From positions 1 through 64,000 of the forward strand of contig JAVECW010000113.1 of assembly GCA_030841285.1 (NCBI GenBank): a DNA stretch of 64,000 nucleotides. The letters are read 5' to 3'. Of this stretch, positions 18,464 to 26,978 are shown piece by piece. Both the position numbers and the translations under genes were made by a program. A model generated the notes under the pieces. The model did not search any database and had not been told where the DNA came from. It saw only the letters and a list, made by a program, of their open reading frames with translations. Position 1 is the stretch's first letter. Every line of letters begins with the position of its first letter. Source of the DNA: Microbacteriaceae bacterium. GTDB taxonomy: Bacteria; Actinomycetota; Actinomycetes; Actinomycetales; Microbacteriaceae.

Positions 18464-19708
18464 CTAGTACTCATTGGCGATGAAGAGCTCCTGCGCCGGG
18501 AATTTGGTGAGCACGACGGGACCGTCTTCTGTCACGACGATCTCCTCTTCAATGCGGGCAGCCGAGACGCCGTCGGAGGCCGGGCAATACGTCTCGAGCG
18601 CGAACACCATGCCGACCTCAAGTTCGATCGGGCTCTCCATACTGTTGAGCCGGGAGATGATCGGCCGCTCGTGCAGGCCGAGGCCAAGCCCGTGGGCGAA
18701 CTGGAGGCCGAACGCCGACATCTCGTTCTCGAAACCAAACTCGGTTGCCTTCGGAAGCACCGCCGCGACCTGGTCGGTTCCCACACCGGCCTTGATCGCG
18801 TCGATCCCCCGGTCCATCCATTCGCGCGCCTGCTTGTAGGCATCACGCTGCGGCGCGGTTGCCGAGCCCACGGCGAAAGTGCGGTAGTAGCAGGTGCGGT
18901 ACCCGTTGAACGAGTGGATGATGTCGAAGAACGCCTGGTCGCCCGGTCGGATGATGCGGTCCGTGAAGTTGTGCGGATGCGGGTTACACCTCTCTCCGGA
19001 GATCGCGTTGACGGCTTCGACCTGGTCGGAGCCCAGCTCGTAGAGTCGCTTGTTGGCCAGGGCGACGATCTCGTTCTCACGGATGCCCGGCTTCAGGACA
19101 TCCACGATGTCCTGATACACGCCATCCACCATCGCAGCCGCCTGGTTGAGCAGGATGATCTCGTCCTGCGACTTGATCACCCGAGCGTCGAGCATCAGCT
19201 GCTGGGCGTCCACGACCGACAATCCTTGCCGCTGCATCTCGAACAGGAACGGCGGCTCGACAATATCGACTCCCACCGGCGCATCCGCGACGCCCGCCTC
19301 CACCAGCAACCCCTTGATCTCGGCCACGGCATCCCGCATCAGGCCGGCCTCAGGAGAGACAGCCCCGCGGAACCCGAGGAAGCCAGCTCGCCAGTTCTCT
19401 TCGGGAAACCACTTCGAGTTCAGCCTGTGGTGTTTCACGGCAGAACCGAAGTCCCACAGGATCGGATCCTTGTCCCGCGTGATCAGCGCGTAGCGGATCA
19501 TCTTGTCGCCAAGGGCACCGCCGATCCACGTGGAGGTGGTGTACCGAATGTTATAGAAGTCGAAGAGCAGGAACGCGCCACACTCACTGGACTCCAAAGC
19601 CGCCTGCGCCCGCGCGATGCGGTAGTTCCGCAGGCGGTCAAAATCGACACGCCCCTCGTAATCCACGCCCATGTGACCCGGAGAGGGAATCGGGCGACCA
19701 CCGAACAT
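18464..19708 (-). CDS. M24 (aminopeptidase P / creatinase fold) family protein with an altered metal site
   Basis: A 414-residue protein of the pita-bread M24 fold. The N-terminal domain (residues about 25-170) is of creatinase/prolidase type (LLFDFYNIRYTTST). In the catalytic domain the usual five metal ligands would be Asp-x10-Asp, His, Glu, Glu. Here Asp262 is kept but the second Asp is Cys273 (FFDIIHSFNGYRTCYYRTF); His339 (FAHGLGLGLHE), Glu372 and Glu387/388 are present. M24-fold proteins that have departed from dimetal peptidase chemistry include creatinase, ectoine hydrolase and the DMSP lyase DddP. It is therefore likely to act on a small C-N or C-S bonded metabolite rather than on peptides. 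Its ATG shares a base with the stop of the upstream dehydrogenase. Confidence 0.8.
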   Translation of the reverse strand: MFGGRPIPSPGHMGVDYEGRVDFDRLRNYRIARAQAALESSECGAFLLFDFYNIRYTTSTWIGGALGDKMIRYALITRDKDPILWDFGSAVKHHRLNSKWFPEENWRAGFLGFRGAVSPEAGLMRDAVAEIKGLLVEAGVADAPVGVDIVEPPFLFEMQRQGLSVVDAQQLMLDARVIKSQDEIILLNQAAAMVDGVYQDIVDVLKPGIRENEIVALANKRLYELGSDQVEAVNAISGERCNPHPHNFTDRIIRPGDQAFFDIIHSFNGYRTCYYRTFAVGSATAPQRDAYKQAREWMDRGIDAIKAGVGTDQVAAVLPKATEFGFENEMSAFGLQFAHGLGLGLHERPIISRLNSMESPIELEVGMVFALETYCPASDGVSAARIEEEIVVTEDGPVVLTKFPAQELFIANEY

Positions 19709-20643
19709 CAGCGGGTCTCCAGCCCGTCGCTGACCTTCACATTTTCGGGTTCCAGGGTGAGCCCAGCGCCGCGGGCAACCTCGAGAAGCAAGGTCGCGAA
19801 GTCGTCACTCGTGTTCCCTGCGCTCACTTCCCGGGCCACAATCTGCCTGGCCGCCGACGCAAGGGGCATCGGCGCACCGAGCCTGGTGGCCGCATCCAGC
19901 CCGAGATCGAAGTCTTTCTGCAGCAGCGGCATGGTGAAGGTGGGCGTGAAGTCGAGGTTCACAAACGCAGGCGTCTTGTAACGAGTGAACACCGAACCCA
20001 TGACGGAATCGTTCAGGAAGCCGAGGAACGCTTCACGGCTCACTCCGCCCTTCTCAGCGAGCACAGTAATTTCGGCGAGCGACTGGGTGACGACGCCCAA
20101 GAATACGTTATGGGCGATCTTGACCAGGCGCGCAACCTCGCCATCGCCGACATACGTCACCCCCCTGCCCAGTTCGTTGAGGATCGGCTCGACCTCGTCG
20201 AAGACGGCTCTGGGGCCGGATGCTGCGAGGGTGAGCTTGCCCGCCGCGATCACCTTCGGATTGCCGCTCACCGGGGTGGCAAGAAACTCGGTTCCGCGCT
20301 CATTGGCGAGCGCGCGAATCCTTTCGGATGCCTCGGAAGAGACGGTCGACGAGTCAAGCACAATCCGGGGAGCGACTCCGTCAGCGGTGAGAAGTCCATC
20401 GACACCGACGGTCACTTCTTCGAGGTCCTTCGGGGCCGACACCATGATGAACACGACGTCGCGGTCGGCCAGGTCGACGGGGCGATCCACGATCTTCGCG
20501 CCCTTCTCAGCGAGCGGCTCTGCCTTTGAACGCGTGCGGTTGAACGCGGATAGGTCGTAGCCGGCATCCAGAAGACGGGTCGCGAGCGCGAATCCCATAC
20601 GCCCAGTACCGATCCAGCCAATGGTGGGTTTGGATGTCGACAT
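19708..20643 (-). CDS. NAD-dependent beta-hydroxyacid dehydrogenase (3-hydroxyisobutyrate dehydrogenase family)
   Basis: A 311-residue protein. ATG 20643 is preceded by GAGGAAGG; an in-frame GTG lies 6 nt further up. The N-terminus has IGWIGTGRMGFALATRLL, the NAD-binding motif of the family, followed by FNRTRSKAEPL. The conserved catalytic Lys is in VKIAHNVFLG, and the substrate-binding stretch is seen as ATPVSGNPKVIAAGKL. Family members oxidise 3-hydroxyisobutyrate, tartronate semialdehyde (in reverse), or related beta-hydroxyacids. It is the first gene of an operon with the M24-like protein and an aldehyde dehydrogenase, under a LacI-type operator at 20673. Confidence 0.87.
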   Translation of the reverse strand: MSTSKPTIGWIGTGRMGFALATRLLDAGYDLSAFNRTRSKAEPLAEKGAKIVDRPVDLADRDVVFIMVSAPKDLEEVTVGVDGLLTADGVAPRIVLDSSTVSSEASERIRALANERGTEFLATPVSGNPKVIAAGKLTLAASGPRAVFDEVEPILNELGRGVTYVGDGEVARLVKIAHNVFLGVVTQSLAEITVLAEKGGVSREAFLGFLNDSVMGSVFTRYKTPAFVNLDFTPTFTMPLLQKDFDLGLDAATRLGAPMPLASAARQIVAREVSAGNTSDDFATLLLEVARGAGLTLEPENVKVSDGLETR

Positions 20644-20672
20644 GGACACCTTCCTCTCACATAGTTGTGTAC

Positions 20673-20686
20673 TGCAATCGATTGCA
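20673..20686. promoter_or_regulatory. LacI-type operator 1 (before the hydroxyacid dehydrogenase operon)
   Basis: TGCAATCGATTGCA is a perfect 14-bp palindrome, 30 bp before the ATG at 20643. Read on the minus strand, TTGCAA at its upstream edge is 18 bp from TATGTG, so the operator would overlap the -35 element. It is one of six copies of the same element in this array. Confidence 0.82.
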
Positions 20687-20760
20687 ATTGTGGTCGAAAC
20701 CGTTCGTCATGTCAACCCACCGCACTCCGCTGGGGTTGCGGGAACGGCCCCGAATGTGGC

Positions 20761-22455
20761 CTAGTCGACAGCGGGCCGAAGAGCGGAAAACTCAGCGGAT
20801 GCGTGAGTCACCGCGCCGCCCACGATCGTGAGATCGCTCCTAATCTCCCGAAGCGCGTCGGTGTCACACTCGAAAGGATCGAACGTCGGTACGCAGAGGT
20901 CAGCTTCGTAACCCGGCACGAGCCTGCCGCGCTCGTGCTCTTCACCCGTGAACCACGCCGCGTCCCTGGTGTACGACGCAAGCGCTTGTTCCACGCTCAA
21001 TAGATGTTCCGCATCGCGCGGTGGTGCACCGTCGATGGATTTCCCGGTAACGAGCCACCAGATCGACGCCCACGGCGAGAACCAGTTGGCGCGGGTTGCA
21101 TCCGTTCCTCCGCCGATCGTGACCCCGTGCGCCCGCATGAGCCCGATCGGCGGCGCGGTGCGAACCGCGTCTGCACCCCAGCCCTCGCGATAGTCGGTCG
21201 ATTTGAGCATGAGGCGGTTCTGCACGAGCACTCCAGCACCCAACGCCGCGATCCGATTGATGCTCTCCTCGCTCGCCTGGTCGGCGTGCACGATGGAGAA
21301 GCGCCTGCCGGCGACACCGCCGGTCTCACTCTCCACCTGTTCCCACGCATCCAGGACGCGACTAAGTGAATCCTCGAGGACGGCGTGCACGGACATCGGC
21401 CAGCTCGCCTGCGCGCACATTCTGACGATCTCGACCAGTTCGTCATAGGCAATCTGCTCAAGGACGAACGGATCCAGCCCCTCCATGTCGTGACACGACA
21501 GATGCGGAATCTCGCCGAGGCCCACGACGCGCAGCCGGCGGTCGCCGAACCCAGGATGCAGGAATTCCGTCAGGGCCGCGACGTCGCCGACCTCGCCGCC
21601 CCTCGTCCAGGCCGAGATGAACAACCGCACCCTCACGGCGAGTGCATCATCGCTCCAGAGCTTGAAGAGCTGGTGGTAGTCGTGCGGCGTCATCTTGAGA
21701 CCACCCCCGTCGGCAACGCCAGTGAGCCCGTGAGCGGCGAACTCGCGGAACATCGCGCGGGTGCCCGAGTACGACTGCTCCGGAGTCGCAGCGAGCGCAA
21801 GGGCGAGCGGCACCGCAAACGCTCCCATGCCGATGATCTGGCCGGTGACCTGGCCGACAGCATCCCGCAGCAGCTTTCCACCGGCCGGATCTGCCGACGA
21901 GTCATCCCATCCACACGCCGCAAGCCCTGCCGAGTTGACCACACCGTGGTCGTATAACTCCTGGATGAAGACGGGGTTATCCGGCGCGACCGCGTCCAGT
22001 TCCGCGCGCGTCGGCAACCGGCGCTCCTCGAGCTGGCGGGAGTGCCAGCCACCGACAACGGAGATCCACTGCCCAGGTTCGAGGGCCGAGGCGCGTGCTC
22101 CGATCTGCCGCAGGCCCTCTGCCAGCGACCGCACGTCCTCCCAGTGCAGCGACAGGTCCCAGCTCGCGCCCGCCCGTACCGCGTGAATGTGCGAGTCGAT
22201 GAGACCGGGCAGCACCCGCCGGCCAGCAAGGTCAATTACCCGTCTCGCCTGTGCTGCGAGCGGTGCGAGCTCATCGTCTGTACCGGCCGCGACCACTCTC
22301 CCGTCACGAATGGCGATCGCGGAAACCTGGTTCGGCGTCGATGCGTCGTCCTCGGTGCCGGTCCAGATCTTTCCGCCGACGAGCACGAGATCCACGAGGT
22401 GCAGGGTCACAGGTGCGACGGTCGCCGCGCGAAAATCCGTCATCGCCGCCGTCAT
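20761..22455 (-). CDS. Amidohydrolase family protein, YtcJ-like
   Basis: A 564-residue metal-dependent hydrolase. A beta-sandwich leads into the His-x-His motif LPGLIDSHIHAV (His89, His91). Later ligands are suggested by MSVHAVLEDS, SIVHADQ and GGGTDATRAN. The sequence resembles YtcJ/NfdA-type amidohydrolases, which cleave C-N bonds such as formamides; the natural substrates of most members are unknown. The ATG overlaps the stop of the upstream amidohydrolase in a TAATG junction, so the two are translationally coupled and probably act in sequence on one compound. It is the last gene of this operon. Confidence 0.86.
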   Translation of the reverse strand: MTAAMTDFRAATVAPVTLHLVDLVLVGGKIWTGTEDDASTPNQVSAIAIRDGRVVAAGTDDELAPLAAQARRVIDLAGRRVLPGLIDSHIHAVRAGASWDLSLHWEDVRSLAEGLRQIGARASALEPGQWISVVGGWHSRQLEERRLPTRAELDAVAPDNPVFIQELYDHGVVNSAGLAACGWDDSSADPAGGKLLRDAVGQVTGQIIGMGAFAVPLALALAATPEQSYSGTRAMFREFAAHGLTGVADGGGLKMTPHDYHQLFKLWSDDALAVRVRLFISAWTRGGEVGDVAALTEFLHPGFGDRRLRVVGLGEIPHLSCHDMEGLDPFVLEQIAYDELVEIVRMCAQASWPMSVHAVLEDSLSRVLDAWEQVESETGGVAGRRFSIVHADQASEESINRIAALGAGVLVQNRLMLKSTDYREGWGADAVRTAPPIGLMRAHGVTIGGGTDATRANWFSPWASIWWLVTGKSIDGAPPRDAEHLLSVEQALASYTRDAAWFTGEEHERGRLVPGYEADLCVPTFDPFECDTDALREIRSDLTIVGGAVTHASAEFSALRPAVD

Positions 22456-23789
22456 TACGCTGCCCCCGGCCCGATGCGGATGAGATCGGGTAACAGGTAA
22501 TCGCGGGAGATTCGCGCTTCGTCCTGCACCGCGCGGGCGTCATGTCCGACCAGCTCGCCTGCCGATTTCACCAGGGTTCCAGCCACGAATACGTTCTCCA
22601 CGTTCTCACTGTCGCTGAGCGTGATCGCAGCGGGGAGGTTGTTCACGAGCGACAGGTTGGGTGTGTCGATTCTCAGCATGATGATGTCGGCCTGCTTGCC
22701 CGGCGTGAGCGATCCGATCTCCTTCTCCAGGCCAAGCGCCCGCGCTCCCCCGATGGTTGCCATCTCAACGACATCACGTGTGGTCAGCTGGAGTTCGCTC
22801 GTCCACTCCCCGCGGCTCAGGGCCTCGTGATTCTGCCAGCCGCGCTCCGCCTCGAGGGTGCCGCGCATCTCGGCGAAGATGCTGCCGCCGACCCCACTGA
22901 CCACATCGACGCTCAGGCTCGGCTGAATGCCCGCCGCGATGAGGCGGCCGGTGGCCGGATAGCCGTGACCCATCTGCATCTCGACGCGCGGTGAGATGGA
23001 AACGTGGCCGCCGGATTCACGAATGAGTTGCAGCTCCTCGTCAGTGCAGGTGTTGCAATGCACGAAGATGAGGTCGGGTCCGAGCAGGCCGAGCCTGTTC
23101 ATCTCGGTGATCGATCGCTTCTGGCCGAGCAGGCCGACCCCCAGGTGGATCGAGGTGCGGATGTCGAGCTCGCGCGCCAGCTGCACGTCTGTGATGGTCT
23201 CCTCAAAGCTCGAGAACTCCGGGCCCAGGCTCGCCATCGCGAGCGTCAGCAACCGGTCACCGCTCGAGAAATATTGCGATGCAACGCGTCGGACGTCCTC
23301 GACGTACCACTCTGCGGATGGAGAGGCCGGCACTCCATACCCGAACACGGCACGGATGCCGGACGCTCGCAATCCTGCGATCGCTGAATCGGCGTGATCC
23401 GGTGAGTTCATGATGTGCGACCAGTCCATGATCGTCGTAATGCCGCCGTTGAGCGCCTCGAGCGAACCGAGCAGGTCGGCGATGTAGACATCCTCAGGCC
23501 TGAATGCGGGCCCGTACTTGCCGAGCATGTTCTCCACGTACTGTCCGAGCGTCCAGTCGGCGGCGATCTGGCGGATCGATGACTGCCACATGTGCCGGTG
23601 AGTATCGATCAGGCCCGGCATCACGATCCGATTGGTGGCGTCGATCAGTTGCGCGTCTGGAGCATGGATGTCGGCCGCCACAGCGACGATGCGCGAGCCC
23701 TCGATCAGGACGTCACCCGTGGGTAGATCGCCTATCGCCGGGTCGGCGCTGAAAATGATTCCGCCTTTGATCAGCGTCTTTTGAGACAT
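22455..23789 (-). CDS. Amidohydrolase family protein, TRZ/ATZ (cytosine deaminase-like) type
   Basis: A 444-residue enzyme of the triazine hydrolase/adenosine deaminase-like group. Metal ligands seen: His64 and His66 in PGLIDTHRHMW, the His in TSIHLGVG, the His in FVHCNTC, and the Asp in SLSVDVVSG. Residues 1-58 and the C-terminal strand region form the usual beta-sandwich. These enzymes deaminate or dechlorinate N-heterocycles or hydrolyse related amidines. The start at 23789 has GAGGAG at good spacing. It is the promoter-proximal gene of a two-gene operon under a LacI-type operator at 23831. The substrate is not assignable from sequence. Confidence 0.87.
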   Translation of the reverse strand: MSQKTLIKGGIIFSADPAIGDLPTGDVLIEGSRIVAVAADIHAPDAQLIDATNRIVMPGLIDTHRHMWQSSIRQIAADWTLGQYVENMLGKYGPAFRPEDVYIADLLGSLEALNGGITTIMDWSHIMNSPDHADSAIAGLRASGIRAVFGYGVPASPSAEWYVEDVRRVASQYFSSGDRLLTLAMASLGPEFSSFEETITDVQLARELDIRTSIHLGVGLLGQKRSITEMNRLGLLGPDLIFVHCNTCTDEELQLIRESGGHVSISPRVEMQMGHGYPATGRLIAAGIQPSLSVDVVSGVGGSIFAEMRGTLEAERGWQNHEALSRGEWTSELQLTTRDVVEMATIGGARALGLEKEIGSLTPGKQADIIMLRIDTPNLSLVNNLPAAITLSDSENVENVFVAGTLVKSAGELVGHDARAVQDEARISRDYLLPDLIRIGPGAA

Positions 23790-23949
23790 GTCTTCTACTC
23801 CTCATTGAGCCCAAGAACGGAACGTTGTTACACAATCGATTGCACTGACTATGAAGCAATGGGCCCCGTGCCGTCAAGTGGCCCTCGCGATTATGCAGCT
23901 AATCCATAGTCGTAGCCGCACAGAAACAAGAGCGAGAGCATCGTGTGAT
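23790..23949. promoter_or_regulatory. Promoter gap with LacI-type operator 2 (23831-23844)
   Basis: CACAATCGATTGCA (23831-23844) carries the invariant core CAATCGATTG, 42 bp before the amidohydrolase start at 23789. A further inverted pair GACTATG (23847-23853) / CATAGTC (23905-23911) lies upstream. The rest of the gap, back to the stop of the FAD oxidoreductase at 23950, shows no gene. Confidence 0.8.
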
Positions 23950-25494
23950 TCAGGGCATCGACATGACAGTCGCCGAGCCGATGCCGAGATCGTCAAGAAT
24001 TGTTCGCGCGGAATTACGCCCGGGCCGACCGGTAACCGACCCTCCTGGGTGGGAGGTAGAGCCGGTCAGGTATAAGCCCGGTACATCGGTGCGGTATTCA
24101 CGCCACCCACGGACCACGGTGCCGTCGTCGAGCTCAAACTCCCCGCCATGGCACGATCCTCCAACATTGGACAGATTGTGCGCTGCAAGCGATGTCGGCG
24201 ACTCCACTCTCATTGCGAGAATGTCTTCGGGATCCAAACCATCCACGTGCTCACGTGCGATTTCAAGCAACCGGTTCGCATAGTTCTCACCGTCGATTTG
24301 GCTCCACTGGGCACCGTCCAGGAATTCGGGCACGACGGTGAGAAACTTGAAGACGCCACCGGGAGCCCTATCGGGATCGACCACTGTTGACGAAACCATC
24401 AGAAGCCACGGCGAGGCCGTTTCAAGGTCGCCTGATTGCGCCGCCACCACCTGCCGATGAAGCCCATCTGGAGTTCCTAGCCCTCCAGCAACAGCGCGTA
24501 AGGGACCAGACGGTGTCCGGTATCGGACGTCGGCGCGGAGCGCGAAGTGGACCGCAAACGCCGACAAGCCCGGGCGCCAGCGAGAGGCTGCGTCATCGAC
24601 CATGGGAGACGAGAATCCCAGTAATTTGGGTAATTCGGTCAAGTGGCTCGCTGCGGCAATTGCACGCCGCGCTCGAAAGGTACGGCCGTCTTTCGTTCGT
24701 GCGCCCACACACCTTCCGTCTTCAACGATCAGAGAATCGACCCACGCGTTGGTGAAGATCCGTCCGCCGTGGTCCTCGATATGAGCCGCTAATGCCGCGG
24801 GGAGAGCACCCGAACCGCCGACCGGAGTCGTCCACCCGAACGCAATTCGCCCAGCCATCATCGCTGCGGGCAATGCACCCGTGCCAGCTTGCAATGGCGA
24901 TTGCAAAGTCGCGAAGGCCATCCATATCATCGCCTGGCGCACGACGGGGTGTTCGAAGGTCTCCATAATGAAGTCCCACGCCGTCCCCCGTCTCATGCGC
25001 TCGTACCGAAGAGACACCGGATCGTCTGGAAGGTCGAGGCCCGCGGAGAAGTATGCATGCGCGCCCCGCAGCCCGGAGTCCCAATCCTGCAACATGGAAC
25101 GCAAAGCATCGGCATCGTGCACCGACCAGCGGGCGAACTCGCGAACAGTGGCTTCAAGGTCGGAGTGGATGACGATGGCCTCTCCTCCATCGAGCGGAAT
25201 TACCGTTGCCGGGTCCGTCACGATGTACGTGAGCCCATAGCGCGAAATCAATCCGAGCTCGTCATTGCGGATCAGCGGGTTCGATTGAATGACCACGTGG
25301 GCGCTGGAGCACGAATCATGCAGCCAGCCTGGAAGCGTGAGTTCTTCAGTTACCGTATTCCCGCCGAGGATTTCGCGCCCCTCAAGCACAGTGACGCTGA
25401 GGCCGGCTTCCGCCAGATATGCGGCACATACCAGGGCGTTGTGCCCCCCGCCGATAACGACAATGTCGCTTTCCGCGCCATCATTATCGGACAT
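23950..25494 (-). CDS. CrtI-like NAD(P)/FAD-dependent oxidoreductase
   Basis: A 514-residue flavoprotein. The N-terminus has SDIVVIGGGHNALVCAAYLA, the FAD-binding Rossmann motif, ending with VLEGREILGGNT. The C-terminus has the second FAD signature (GLYLTGSTSHPGGSVTGRPG). This layout is that of phytoene-desaturase-like and related amine/alcohol oxidoreductases. ATG 25494 lies inside the last codons of the preceding ATPase gene (11-nt overlap) with GAGGAAAG upstream, so it is co-translated with the importer. That coupling suggests it performs an early oxidation or desaturation of the imported compound. It has no carotenoid genes around it. Confidence 0.83.
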   Translation of the reverse strand: MSDNDGAESDIVVIGGGHNALVCAAYLAEAGLSVTVLEGREILGGNTVTEELTLPGWLHDSCSSAHVVIQSNPLIRNDELGLISRYGLTYIVTDPATVIPLDGGEAIVIHSDLEATVREFARWSVHDADALRSMLQDWDSGLRGAHAYFSAGLDLPDDPVSLRYERMRRGTAWDFIMETFEHPVVRQAMIWMAFATLQSPLQAGTGALPAAMMAGRIAFGWTTPVGGSGALPAALAAHIEDHGGRIFTNAWVDSLIVEDGRCVGARTKDGRTFRARRAIAAASHLTELPKLLGFSSPMVDDAASRWRPGLSAFAVHFALRADVRYRTPSGPLRAVAGGLGTPDGLHRQVVAAQSGDLETASPWLLMVSSTVVDPDRAPGGVFKFLTVVPEFLDGAQWSQIDGENYANRLLEIAREHVDGLDPEDILAMRVESPTSLAAHNLSNVGGSCHGGEFELDDGTVVRGWREYRTDVPGLYLTGSTSHPGGSVTGRPGRNSARTILDDLGIGSATVMSMP

Positions 25495-26254
25495 GGTTCT
25501 CGCTTTCCTCGTGCGCCGAGGCGCCCGCACCGAGGTACAGCCGTGCAACCTCAGGATCGTTCAACAACGATTCGCCCGAACCGGTGAGGGCGACGACACC
25601 GGCTTCAAGCACGGCAGCGCGATGCGCGACCGCGAGCCCAGACCGAGCGTTCTGCTCGACAAGAAGCACCGACCGACCGGTCTTGGCCAGACCAGAGATG
25701 CTCGCAAACACCGAGGTGCGCGATTTCGGGTCGAGACCGATCGATGGCTCGTCGAGGAGGATGAGCGCGGGGTCGAGCATGAGCGAGCGGGCAAGTTCGA
25801 CCTGCTTCTGCTCGCCGCCCGACAAGGATCCCGCGGCGGAGGACCGGCGCTTTGCAACAATCGGGAACGCCTCAGCCACTTCCTCCATCCGGCTTTTGAC
25901 CACGTTCTGGTCCGTGAGGATGAACCCACCCATCATGACGTTCTCCCACACGGTCATCCCGGGGAAGAGGCTGCGCTCCTGCGGCACATGGACGATGCCG
26001 CGCCCGAGGCGCTGGCGCGACGCCATCGCGCTAATGTCGGTGCCTGCAAACATGACGGTGCCCGACTTGGGGCGAAGCAAGCCGCTGATCGACTTGAGCA
26101 CAGTCGACTTTCCCGCACCGTTCGGACCGATGAGGCACACGATCTCGCCACGGTTGACGGAGAGGTTGACCCCCTTGAGGATGAGCCCCGCGCCGTAGCC
26201 GGCTGTGACATCCGTGAGTGTGAGCAGGATCTCTGCGTCGGCGCTAGCTGCCAA
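25484..26254 (-). CDS. livF: ABC transporter ATP-binding protein, LivF-like
   Basis: A 256-residue ATPase of the branched-chain amino acid (HAAT) importer family. The start is taken as TTG 26254 because GGAGG sits 6 nt upstream, in the end of livG, and conserved sequence begins right after; ATG 26329 would overlap livG by 86 nt. Motifs: Walker A GPNGAGKST, signature LSGGEQKQ, Walker B LILLDEPSIGL. It works with the LivG-like ATPase to drive uptake. Its 3' end overlaps the FAD oxidoreductase start by 11 nt and its 5' end overlaps livG by 11 nt. Confidence 0.9.
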   Translation of the reverse strand: MAASADAEILLTLTDVTAGYGAGLILKGVNLSVNRGEIVCLIGPNGAGKSTVLKSISGLLRPKSGTVMFAGTDISAMASRQRLGRGIVHVPQERSLFPGMTVWENVMMGGFILTDQNVVKSRMEEVAEAFPIVAKRRSSAAGSLSGGEQKQVELARSLMLDPALILLDEPSIGLDPKSRTSVFASISGLAKTGRSVLLVEQNARSGLAVAHRAAVLEAGVVALTGSGESLLNDPEVARLYLGAGASAHEESENHVR

Positions 26255-26978
26255 GGTATGCCTCCAGGACGAGGGGATCGGTTTGGATGGTTGCGGGGGC
26301 GCCGAATGCAATGGGCGCTCCTTGATCAAGCACGACGACCGGGTTGCAGAGTCTCATGACGAGCTGCATGTCGTGCTCGACGATCAGGAATGTCACTCCC
26401 GCGGCATTGCGCTCGCGAATGTGCCGCTCCATCGTGTCGATCATGACCGGGTTGACACCGGCCGTCGGTTCGTCGAGAAGAACGAGGGACGGCTCGCTCA
26501 TGAGCACCGCCGCGAACTCGAGCAGCTTGCGCTGGCCGTAGGAGAGCTCGCCGGACGGCAGGTGCGCGAGGGACTCGAGCCTGAATTCATGCAGCATCTT
26601 CTGTGCACGGATCTCGTCGTCGAGTGACACTCGCCGTCCAAACAGGCCCTTCCACGTGTACCCCGCGGCGACGACGAGGTTCTCGATGACAGTGAGTTCC
26701 GGGAAAATGCGCGCCTGTTGGAATGTACGGGACAGCCCCTTGCGGTACAGGTCAGCCGGGCGCGGTCGGGTGATGGTTTCACCGTTGAAGGTGATCGACC
26801 CTGAGTCTGCCGCCAGGTAACCCGTGATCATGTTGAACAGCGTCGTCTTGCCTGACCCGTTCGGGCCAATGAGGGCTGTTATCGACCCCTTCTCGACGGA
26901 GAAGGAACAATCGTTGACGGCGGTCACCCCGCCGAATCGCTTGGTGAAGTGGTCGACGCTGAGCAGCATGTCGCTCAT
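26244..26978 (-). CDS. livG: ABC transporter ATP-binding protein, LivG-like
   Basis: A 244-residue ATPase. Walker A GPNGSGKTT, the Q-loop region, signature LSYGQRKLLEF and Walker B LVLLDEPTAGVNP are all present. The LivG-type length and C-terminal extension fit the HAAT family. Its ATG overlaps the livM stop (ATGA). It forms the nucleotide-binding pair with the LivF-like protein. The importer serves the LacI-controlled cluster, so its substrate is probably the pathway compound rather than leucine. Confidence 0.91.
   Translation of the reverse strand: MSDMLLSVDHFTKRFGGVTAVNDCSFSVEKGSITALIGPNGSGKTTLFNMITGYLAADSGSITFNGETITRPRPADLYRKGLSRTFQQARIFPELTVIENLVVAAGYTWKGLFGRRVSLDDEIRAQKMLHEFRLESLAHLPSGELSYGQRKLLEFAAVLMSEPSLVLLDEPTAGVNPVMIDTMERHIRERNAAGVTFLIVEHDMQLVMRLCNPVVVLDQGAPIAFGAPATIQTDPLVLEAYLGS

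Noticed and set aside
18464-19708. Assignment of the M24-like protein as DMSP lyase DddP
   Set aside because: The general layout is similar, but the metal-ligand pattern differs (single Asp plus Cys), and there are no DMSP or acrylate genes nearby.
23950-25494. Phytoene desaturase for carotenoid synthesis
   Set aside because: No crtE, crtB or other carotenoid genes are near, and the gene is locked into an ABC importer operon with a LacI operator.
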